From DALYDP01 sp964348685 (GTDB taxonomy: Bacteria > Patescibacteriota > Gracilibacteria > Peribacterales > Peribacteraceae): a stretch of DNA of 7,257 bases. Location of the stretch: positions 1 to 7,257 of the forward strand of contig CAYGDM010000055.1 in NCBI GenBank assembly GCA_964348685.1. The letters run 5' to 3'. Positions 1 to 4,874 of this stretch are shown here, in pieces. Numbering within the stretch: position 1 is the first letter of the stretch; each line of letters opens with the position of its first letter. The notes under the pieces are model-generated. The model did not search any database, was not told the origin of the DNA, and worked only from the letters and a program-made list of their open reading frames with translations. The position numbers and the translations under genes were made by a program.

Positions 1-2254
1 GCGCGGAACGGAACGCCTGCGGGTTGATCGCGGTCGGCGCGCACGCGAGCATCGGCTGCAACTGTAATTCGAATTCCGCGAAATAGAGTTCGGCGCTGCG
101 CTTGTCGAGTTGCGAGGGCAGCGAGCATACGAGGGAATGGGTTTGATCGGAGAATGCATTCGCTGTCGATCGGAAGGCGTCAGGATCGTGCGTGCGGAGT
201 TTTCCGTAGAGGTCGGCGATGCTCTCGGTGTTATCGCCGCAGGTGTTGCCGAATTCGTTGCGGTCGATGCAGAGCGTCCCGAAGGGCGCTTGCAGCTGCG
301 AATGCAACGCGTCCATGCTCTGCGAAAACAGGTGTACGAAGGGGGGTTTCGTTACTTGAATCTTGTTCGTCTGCGGTGAGGTGCCCGCGATATGCGTCTG
401 GGAGGCCGCCCACAGCGTGGCCGGCCATAGCGCCTCGGCGATGGGGACGTACGATTCGATGCGCGTCGGCAATGCGTCGATCTTCGCGCGAACCTTCCAG
501 TGCAGGGCTTGCAGCGTCAGGCGTTCACGCTTACCGATGTGCGAGTTCTTCATGCGTTCGAACGCGTCGCCGACCATGCGTTCGATCTCCCCGCGTTCGA
601 TAGAGGGTCCGGTTTCCTTTTTTTCCTGCGAAGAAGAGGGGAGGAGTTTTCCCGATGCGTCGAAGAGATGGGCGATGGAGACGGGCTTCGAGAGGATCGC
701 TTCCAAGGCGGTTTCTTCTTCTTTCGGCAACTCCACCCCGCTCGTGCGGTGCGCGTACAGGTGTTCGACGAATCGTTTCCGTAACAACGACAGGTTATCG
801 CGCAGCGCGGCGTTCAGCATGCGCCGCGCGATGTCGGGCGGACAGTCTTCCGCTTTCCACTCCGCCAACGCCCGGACGGCTTCTTCCAGGTGCCGTTCTA
901 AGTCTGCGACGGTAAAGATTTTCCCGAAATACTTCGCGTGCTGTTTCGTGCCCGCGCGGTCGATGTGCTCGCGGAGCTTGTGCATCCAAAAGCGCGCGTT
1001 CGCGTCCAGCACGACGCCTTCTTCTTCGATGTATCGCCGCAAATCTGCCTGCCATCTCGCGGCGTTGTCGTCCACTTTGCCGTACTCCGTCCGTTGCGGC
1101 GCGCTGCCCGTCACGAGGAGGAGGGACGCGTCGTCGGGTCCCGCGAAGCGCGCGAACGGGCCGTATTCCACGGCTTTCGAGCGTTCGAGAAGATAATCGA
1201 CGAACCCTTGGACGTGCGCGCGTATCGTTTTCGCCTGATCCTCTTCCATGCCGTAATTGGTCATCGAGGGATTCACGGCTTTCGCGCTCTGCGCCATCAA
1301 TTGGTTGATTTCTTTCGCGATGTGGTCCGGCAGCGTTCGAAGGAATTTTTCTTCGATCGCGGTGCTGTCATTCGCGTTGAACATGTCGTATTCCCGCAGG
1401 TTTTTTTCGATCGCTTGCACCGCGATGGGTTTGGCTTTGCGGATGGTCGCTTGCATCTCGGCGAGGTCGTCGCCGGCGTTCGCCGGGTAACTCACGATGC
1501 CGAGCCGTATATCCAGCACGATGGCGTGCACGGTGTCTTCCCAGCGCGCCTTGCGCATCTCGGGCGCGATCGTGCAGACGCGCGCTCCCGACAGCGGTCG
1601 CGATGACAACAATTCCTCGTCGCTCCACTCCGTCTTCAGCTTCGGGATTTCTTTCGTTTCCACCGTCGTTGCGGCGGGTGTTTTTGTTGAGTCTTTCGTC
1701 GTATCGGCGCTTTTCGTATCGTCGGCTTTCGTCTTCTGTTTCTCTTCTTCCTTCGCGCTGAAAAACACGTGCGCGGCGATCGTATTCTTGCCGGTTGGCA
1801 CGTCTGCCAATGCGTCGATCACCGCGTCGTCCGCCAGGTCTAGCACTCCGAATGCCTCCGTTGCGGCCGCGACGGTTTCGTTCACGAGGCGCACGGTTTC
1901 ATCGTCCACGCCGTTTTGGCAGAGCTTTTTGACGTCGGCGTGCATCGCGGCTGATGCCTCCTCGATGCGCGCGGTGATTTTTTCGAGGCTGATGAGGTCA
2001 CGACGGTCGGCGAACACGTCGTACACCGCGTCGCCCATTTTCTGAATGCGTCCGCGTACCGCGCCGAGCAGTCTTTCGATGCGTCCGTACGTCGTCGCGC
2101 TCACTTCTTGATGCTCAGGTATCGCGCGTGCGATCGCCGCGAGGACGCGCGCTTCGGCCAGCTCCACCGTGCGACCGGGGACTCGGTCTTGGTCCCAGAG
2201 CAGCGCTTCCAGCTTCGCATCCATCGGGCCGACGGGGGAGGGGGTGTCTGACAC
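1..2254 (-). CDS. Gene A: large protein of unknown function, cut by the left window edge
   Basis: I read one uninterrupted minus-strand frame of 751 codons that runs off the left edge, so the stop is not in the window. I do not recognise a family. The protein looks soluble: I see no signal peptide and no membrane segment. It is mostly helix-like and rich in Ala, Glu, Arg and Asp. About 155 residues of helical sequence are followed by a low-complexity linker of Lys, Thr, Asp and Ala (about residues 157-192, counted from the ATG at 2224). A longer, more globular region follows, with motifs such as ARFWMHKLREH and HAKYFGKIF and a few scattered cysteines. Two starts are possible: GTG at 2254, chosen because it lies about 15 nt after the predicted transcription start, and ATG at 2224. 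Neither has a Shine-Dalgarno sequence. It is the last of four minus-strand unknown genes and has its own good promoter. That the gene is real is fairly sure; its function is unknown. Confidence 0.78.
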   Translation of the reverse strand, partial: MSDTPSPVGPMDAKLEALLWDQDRVPGRTVELAEARVLAAIARAIPEHQEVSATTYGRIERLLGAVRGRIQKMGDAVYDVFADRRDLISLEKITARIEEASAAMHADVKKLCQNGVDDETVRLVNETVAAATEAFGVLDLADDAVIDALADVPTGKNTIAAHVFFSAKEEEKQKTKADDTKSADTTKDSTKTPAATTVETKEIPKLKTEWSDEELLSSRPLSGARVCTIAPEMRKARWEDTVHAIVLDIRLGIVSYPANAGDDLAEMQATIRKAKPIAVQAIEKNLREYDMFNANDSTAIEEKFLRTLPDHIAKEINQLMAQSAKAVNPSMTNYGMEEDQAKTIRAHVQGFVDYLLERSKAVEYGPFARFAGPDDASLLLVTGSAPQRTEYGKVDDNAARWQADLRRYIEEEGVVLDANARFWMHKLREHIDRAGTKQHAKYFGKIFTVADLERHLEEAVRALAEWKAEDCPPDIARRMLNAALRDNLSLLRKRFVEHLYAHRTSGVELPKEEETALEAILSKPVSIAHLFDASGKLLPSSSQEKKETGPSIERGEIERMVGDAFERMKNSHIGKRERLTLQALHWKVRAKIDALPTRIESYVPIAEALWPATLWAASQTHIAGTSPQTNKIQVTKPPFVHLFSQSMDALHSQLQAPFGTLCIDRNEFGNTCGDNTESIADLYGKLRTHDPDAFRSTANAFSDQTHSLVCSLPSQLDKRSAELYFAEFELQLQPMLACAPTAINPQAFRSA
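2244..2254. promoter_or_regulatory. Perfect 11-bp palindrome at the start of gene A
   Basis: GTGTC and GACAC flank a single central base. The palindrome coincides with the GTG start candidate of gene A and lies about 15-25 bp downstream of its predicted transcription start. It could be a repressor operator or a small hairpin masking the start codon. A short palindrome like this can also occur by chance. Confidence 0.3.
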
Positions 2255-2275
2255 TGAATAAAAATAAAGGAAGAT

Positions 2276-2303
2276 ATAATAACAATATTTTTGAGTATGT
2301 CAA
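2276..2303 (-). promoter_or_regulatory. Sigma-70-type promoter for gene A
   Basis: On the minus strand a perfect -35 TTGACA (2298-2303) is followed by a 16-bp spacer and the -10 TATTAT (2276-2281), which matches 5 of 6 consensus bases. The surroundings are strikingly AT-rich (about 2256-2345) inside a GC-rich window. The predicted transcription start is near 2269, about 15 nt before the GTG start candidate of gene A. This is the best housekeeping-like promoter in the window. Confidence 0.6.
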
Positions 2304-2404
2304 TATCTTGCATGCGAAATTCATGCCTAAAACTGCTGTTTTGGAGTTATCAGCATGAATATGAAGCGTTCCGTGCGTGGTTCATGGAGCCGATGGTTAG
2401 CCGC
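2304..2404. other. Intergenic stretch between genes A and B
   Basis: This is the non-coding gap upstream of the gene A promoter and downstream of the gene B stop. It contains a weak hairpin-capable sequence, AAAAC-TGCT-GTTTT, at about 2329-2342, but no following T-run on either strand, so I do not call a terminator. A 55-codon plus-strand ORF starts here at 2355 and is discussed among the rejected items. I see nothing else. Confidence 0.4.
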
Positions 2405-2968
2405 TTACCGCTTGTTAAAAAGCCTCTTTAACTGGTCGTTTGCCGCCGCCCTCGAGTCTTTCGGCTGCTCTCCTTTCGCTCCGGCTTTCGCTGCTTCATA
2501 TCGTTTCTGCGCGTCCGCCTGAGACTCTTTCGTGATCTTTCCCGTGTCACCCGTTTTCTTCGCAACCACGTCCGTGTCGCGCGTGGTTTGTGTTTCGCTC
2601 TTCATCAGCGCGGCGACGCTGGGGTGATCCGCGGGAGCGTCTCGCAGAATCATCGTCATACGGTCGCGGGAAATAAGGACGTACGGAATGTCTCGGAGCG
2701 CTTCTTGCAGATAGACGTCGGCGAAAGCACTGGTTTTTCCTTGGAGATGTTCGACGGGAAGTATTTCGATATCAGGATGATTGACGCGGCGAAGTTCCCC
2801 GTCGGGAAGGTTCTTCATCGCTTTCCATAGCGCGGGGTTGTTCTCTGGCGGAAGGGTGAAGAACGGTTGTTCTTCCGTTTTTCGCTGGCCGTGCGCGTCC
2901 GTCGTCTGCACTTCGCCGAGGACGATTTCGCATTCCAGATACGTGCCGGAGGATGATTTCTCAGTCAT
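2405..2968 (-). CDS. Gene B: hypothetical protein, 187 aa, with disordered charged C-terminus
   Basis: The protein is not recognised. Residues 1 to about 115 look like a compact alpha/beta domain with strand-like stretches (YLECEIVLGEV, YVLISRDRMTMILRD) and an intervening helix (NPALWKAMKNL). The last 60-65 residues are dominated by Lys, Asp, Glu, Thr, Ala and Gln, probably disordered, and end in the basic tail QLKRLFNKR. There is no signal peptide, membrane span or cysteine cluster, so it is probably cytoplasmic. The ATG at 2968 is the natural start and has no Shine-Dalgarno sequence; the bases before it are C-rich. It lies 66 bp downstream of gene C in the same direction. A nucleic-acid or partner-binding role for the charged tail is only a guess. 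Confidence 0.75.
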   Translation of the reverse strand: MTEKSSSGTYLECEIVLGEVQTTDAHGQRKTEEQPFFTLPPENNPALWKAMKNLPDGELRRVNHPDIEILPVEHLQGKTSAFADVYLQEALRDIPYVLISRDRMTMILRDAPADHPSVAALMKSETQTTRDTDVVAKKTGDTGKITKESQADAQKRYEAAKAGAKGEQPKDSRAAANDQLKRLFNKR

Positions 2969-2980
2969 GGGGGTCAGGGG

Positions 2981-3016
2981 ATTCCACTACGCTACACCGA
3001 AGAATGACAGGTTCAA
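2981..3016 (-). promoter_or_regulatory. Possible promoter for gene B
   Basis: In the 66-bp gap before gene B, the minus strand has TTGAAC (3011-3016), a 16-bp spacer and TAGCGT (2989-2994). The same hexamer at the same spacing occurs before gene D. A second -10 candidate, TGGAAT (2981-2986), lies 12 nt before the ATG and matches the -10 predicted for gene C. Both -10 candidates are far from consensus, so read-through from gene C is an equally good explanation. Confidence 0.3.
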
Positions 3017-3034
3017 TTGACGTGGCGCAGCGCT

Positions 3035-3610
3035 TCAGTTGGCCTTTTTCTGCAGATCCGCGTCGTCTGCGGTGAAGTCAGTCAGCGTTTCGTCATCTTC
3101 GCCCGCTTCCACAAAATCCACTCCTTCGTTGAATTCCAGAATGACGGGTCCGTCTTCGTCCGCAGTGTTCCCATCGAGTATTTCCACTGCTCTGGTCAGG
3201 GAGGGGGCGAGGCGTTCGGCGAGGATACGGTTTTCAAGCGAAGCGGTCGCGATGCGGGACAGTACGACGCGCAGATCTTTCGGGGCCTTTTTTCCCTTCA
3301 CAGCTTCTTGCAGCATCGTGCGATACGCCTCCACTAATTTTTGTCGCTCTTCTTCGTCAATGGGGGCGACGTCGATGTGTTGTTTCGTGCGAAGTGAGTC
3401 CTTCGTACCGGCGAGGTTGTTCGCGCTTTTTTCCGCATTGCTTCGTATGCCGTCCGCTTTCGTCGGCGTAGCAAGCACGGCTTCGATATCCGCGCGGCAC
3501 GACTGTAAACCGGTCGAAATGATCTCGATGCAGTCGGCGAGAAGTTTCGACGCCTGAATATTTTTTCCGTACGAAGCGATGCGTCCGAGCGCGTGGGGGG
3601 TGTTCGACAT
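3035..3610 (-). CDS. Gene C: hypothetical protein, 191 aa, helical with acidic tail
   Basis: The protein is not recognised. It is almost entirely helix-like (for example EEERQKLVEAYRTMLQEAV and LSRIATASLENRILAERLAP), with no signal peptide or membrane segment. The final 42 residues carry about 15 Asp/Glu, making a strongly acidic tail of the kind seen in proteins that bind basic partners or are DNA mimics; that reading is inference. The start is the ATG at 3610, only 9 nt after a predicted -10 and without a usable Shine-Dalgarno sequence. A GGAGG lies 17 nt upstream, which is too far, and inside an inverted repeat. The gene stops with TGA, showing that TGA is a stop in this genome. It sits 47 bp downstream of gene D. 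Confidence 0.76.
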   Translation of the reverse strand: MSNTPHALGRIASYGKNIQASKLLADCIEIISTGLQSCRADIEAVLATPTKADGIRSNAEKSANNLAGTKDSLRTKQHIDVAPIDEEERQKLVEAYRTMLQEAVKGKKAPKDLRVVLSRIATASLENRILAERLAPSLTRAVEILDGNTADEDGPVILEFNEGVDFVEAGEDDETLTDFTADDADLQKKAN

Positions 3611-3611
3611 A

Positions 3612-3632
3612 GGAGGAGTATTCCATTCCTCC
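3612..3632. promoter_or_regulatory. Inverted repeat overlapping the gene C -10 region (putative operator)
   Basis: GGAGGA and TCCTCC, a perfect 6-bp inverted repeat, are separated by 9 bp and span the predicted -10 and transcription start of gene C. The position suits a repressor operator. Most of the repeat would lie upstream of the transcript if it is leaderless, so DNA binding is more likely than an RNA hairpin. Confidence 0.35.
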
Positions 3633-3648
3633 GTCAGGTGTATGTCAA
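3620..3648 (-). promoter_or_regulatory. Promoter for gene C
   Basis: The minus strand has a perfect -35 TTGACA (3643-3648), a 17-bp spacer and TGGAAT (3620-3625), which matches 4 of 6 -10 bases. The hexamer ends 9 nt before the ATG of gene C, so the transcript would be leaderless or nearly so. The -35 sits in an 11-bp sequence, TATTGACATAC, identical to the one in the gene A promoter. Confidence 0.5.
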
Positions 3649-3657
3649 TACCGCCGC

Positions 3658-4113
3658 TTATTCCACGTCCATCACAAGATGCTCCTCTTTGTTCAAATGC
3701 AACGAATCGGCGATGTCTGCTTCTTGGAGGAGCGGCCGCACATCCCTCTCCACAAGGAAGGCAAAGCGGTAAGCGTTTCGAACTGGGGCGGAGAATTTCG
3801 ATAGCAAATTCGTTTCGCGCAGATCGTTTTCCAGCGGGCGTTCGATCTCGAAGTCCGGTGCGAGCGTTACTTCGTGCATGTTCTGCATGAATTGTTCCAT
3901 GGGCGACAGGCCCGTGTAGCGATCTTCGTGATTGTCCGCGATGCGCGAATCGATGATCTCGTTATGGTGGGCGATCAGTTCTCGCGTTTCTTCCTTGAGC
4001 TGCAGCAACCGTGCTTCAACGCGGGCTTGTTCTTCGACGGACGCAATCAGGAGCTCGTCATTCGCAAGGGCGAGTATTGCCGTGCAGTTCTCGTGGATCG
4101 TTTTCAAACTCAT
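3658..4113 (-). CDS. Gene D: hypothetical protein, 151 aa, with N-terminal coiled coil
   Basis: The protein is not recognised. A long charged helix at about residues 20-58 (EEQARVEARLLQLKEETREL and onward) has heptad-like leucine spacing and suggests a coiled coil. A second, mixed domain follows, containing RYTGLSPMEQFMQNMHEV and SAPVRNAYRFAFLVERDVR, and the protein ends in an acidic tail. There is no signal peptide or membrane span. In-frame upstream starts exist at 4134 (ATG) and 4149 (TTG), but both lie within the predicted promoter (-35 at 4144-4149), so I chose the ATG at 4113, which begins MSLKTIHEN. No Shine-Dalgarno sequence is present. It is the first gene of the minus-strand block and is divergent from the sigma factor gene. 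Oligomerisation through the coiled coil is plausible; its role is unknown. Confidence 0.74.
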   Translation of the reverse strand: MSLKTIHENCTAILALANDELLIASVEEQARVEARLLQLKEETRELIAHHNEIIDSRIADNHEDRYTGLSPMEQFMQNMHEVTLAPDFEIERPLENDLRETNLLSKFSAPVRNAYRFAFLVERDVRPLLQEADIADSLHLNKEEHLVMDVE

Positions 4114-4121
4114 AACCAGAG

Positions 4122-4149
4122 ACGCTACCCTCATGCATAAACCTGTCAA
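4122..4149 (-). promoter_or_regulatory. Probable promoter for gene D
   Basis: The minus strand has a perfect -35 TTGACA (4144-4149), a 16-bp spacer and TAGCGT (4122-4127). This -10 matches only 3 of 6 consensus bases but is the same hexamer seen before gene B. It ends 8 nt before the chosen ATG of gene D, consistent with a leaderless transcript. Confidence 0.4.
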
Positions 4150-4153
4150 TCAT

Positions 4154-4195
4154 TCCGCTTTAAATTGGCTTTTGTCCGCTAAAAATGGCTGAACA
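4154..4195. repeat. Imperfect tandem direct repeat in the divergent intergenic region
   Basis: Two copies of a roughly 16-bp unit, CCGCT followed by an A/T-rich core and GGCT, lie at 4155-4170 and 4176-4190. They start 21 bp apart, which is two helical turns. They sit just upstream of the gene D -35 and about 45-80 bp upstream of the sigma gene -35 position. That spacing fits paired binding sites for a regulator acting on one or both divergent genes. Confidence 0.4.
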
Positions 4196-4232
4196 CATTT
4201 TTTATGGATTCTACGGTACCGAAAGGCAGTCG

Positions 4233-4261
4233 GGGACGTAGTACCTCCGTTGCGCTATACT
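4233..4261 (+). promoter_or_regulatory. Promoter for the sigma factor gene
   Basis: The -10 TATACT (4256-4261) matches 5 of 6 consensus bases. At a 17-bp spacing upstream is GGGACG (4233-4238), a weak -35 keeping only the central GAC. The -10 ends 9 nt before the ATG at 4271, so transcription would begin at or within a few bases of the start codon. The weak -35 may mean activator dependence. Confidence 0.5.
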
Positions 4262-4270
4262 TCGCCACCA

Positions 4271-4837
4271 ATGGAACCAGGATCCACACCCGAGGCCGAA
4301 CTGCAGGCGTGGATCGTATCCGCGCAGGAAGGAGATGAAACGGCGTTCGAGAAATTGTACGGACACTTCTTCGCCCAGGTGTATCGCTACGCCGCGTTCC
4401 GCTTGCCGAAGGAACTTGCCGAAGACGTGACGGCCGACGTGTTCATCAAGGCGTGGGAAAAATTGCACACGTACAAAGCGCGTTCCGGCGTGCCGTTCGC
4501 CGCGTGGCTCTTCCGCATCGCGCGCCACGCCGTGATCGACGTGTACCGCACGCAGCACGGCGTCGAAGAAGTGTCCGACGCGCTCATGGACCCCGACGTG
4601 CTCAACCGCGCCGACACCGCGACGCACCGCAACGAGACCTTGAAGACCGTGCGCAGCGCGCTCGACAAGCTCCCCAAGCGGTACCAAGACGTGCTGCTTC
4701 TGTCGTTCGTGTCGGACTTGCCCACCAACGAGGTGGCGCGGGTGCTGCGCATGACCGAAGGTGGCGTCCGTATCCTCAAAATGCGCGCTTTGCGTAAACT
4801 GGAAGATTTCCTCCCGAAAGACGCCGGTATGGCGTAA
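4271..4837 (+). CDS. ECF-like sigma-70 family RNA polymerase sigma factor
   Basis: This 188-aa protein has the two-domain layout of small alternative sigma factors, which direct RNA polymerase to a specific set of promoters. Region 2 (about residues 25-95) contains FEKLYGHFFAQVYRYAAFRL, the conserved AEDVTADVFIKAWEKL, and FAAWLFRIARHAVIDVYR. A linker follows at 96-128. Region 4 (about 129-181) contains LDKLPKRYQDVLLLSFVSDL and the helix-turn-helix NEVARVLRMTEGGVRILKMR. The length is normal for the family. There is no sigma 1.1 or region 3. An in-frame TTG at 4250 would add seven residues, but it overlaps the -10 hexamer, so the ATG at 4271 is preferred. It is followed after 37 bp by a FecR/DUF5667 membrane protein, its probable regulator and operon partner. 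The family call is firm; the target promoters are unknown. Confidence 0.95.
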   Translation: MEPGSTPEAELQAWIVSAQEGDETAFEKLYGHFFAQVYRYAAFRLPKELAEDVTADVFIKAWEKLHTYKARSGVPFAAWLFRIARHAVIDVYRTQHGVEEVSDALMDPDVLNRADTATHRNETLKTVRSALDKLPKRYQDVLLLSFVSDLPTNEVARVLRMTEGGVRILKMRALRKLEDFLPKDAGMA

Positions 4838-4858
4838 CAGACCCCCTCTTTTGTCGTT

Positions 4859-4864
4859 TATACG
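4859..4864 (+). promoter_or_regulatory. Possible -10 element before the FecR-domain gene
   Basis: TATACG lies 10 nt before the chosen GTG start, the same arrangement as before the sigma gene (TATACT, 9 nt before ATG). I see no convincing -35 at 16-18 bp upstream, where the sequence is the sigma gene's stop region. It may give a secondary leaderless transcript, or it may be coincidental with the gene read mainly from the sigma promoter. Confidence 0.25.
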
Positions 4865-4874
4865 AGTGCTTACC

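Noticed and set aside
363..1606. Long plus-strand ORFs (363-1196 and 938-1606, plus 1497-2045) opposite gene A.
   Set aside because: They overlap one another and lie antisense to a single 751-codon open frame with a good promoter. Their translations are rich in Arg, Ser and Cys with no recognisable motif, typical of shadow frames in GC-rich DNA.
2329..2342. AAAAC-TGCT-GTTTT inverted repeat as a terminator for gene B.
   Set aside because: The stem is short and A/T-rich with no T-run after it on either strand, so it does not meet the intrinsic terminator pattern.
2355..2522. A 55-codon plus-strand ORF beginning MNMKRSVRG, with GGAG 8 nt before its ATG.
   Set aside because: More than two thirds of it is antisense to the end of gene B. 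The other genes here do not use Shine-Dalgarno sequences, so the GGAG is weak support, and no promoter is evident. It could still be checked by RNA-seq or ribosome profiling.
3035..3037. TGA recoded as an amino acid, as in some CPR lineages (code 25).
   Set aside because: Reading through the TGA of gene C adds only 15 further sense codons with no obvious domain before a TAG. The recoded lineages are low in GC, unlike this window. All other genes whose stops are visible end in TAA.
4185..4241. An 18-codon plus-strand ORF (MAEHIFYGFYG...) upstream of the sigma gene, as a possible leader peptide.
   Set aside because: It overlaps the tandem repeat at one end and the proposed -35 at the other, and lies upstream of the predicted sigma transcript start, so it would not be in that mRNA. 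No codon-bias or attenuation hairpin supports it.
4761..4874. N-terminal extension of the FecR-domain protein into the sigma gene.
   Set aside because: The extension is out of frame with conserved sigma region 4 and contains no FecR-family sequence. Starting at GTG 4875 gives a natural N-terminus after the sigma stop.
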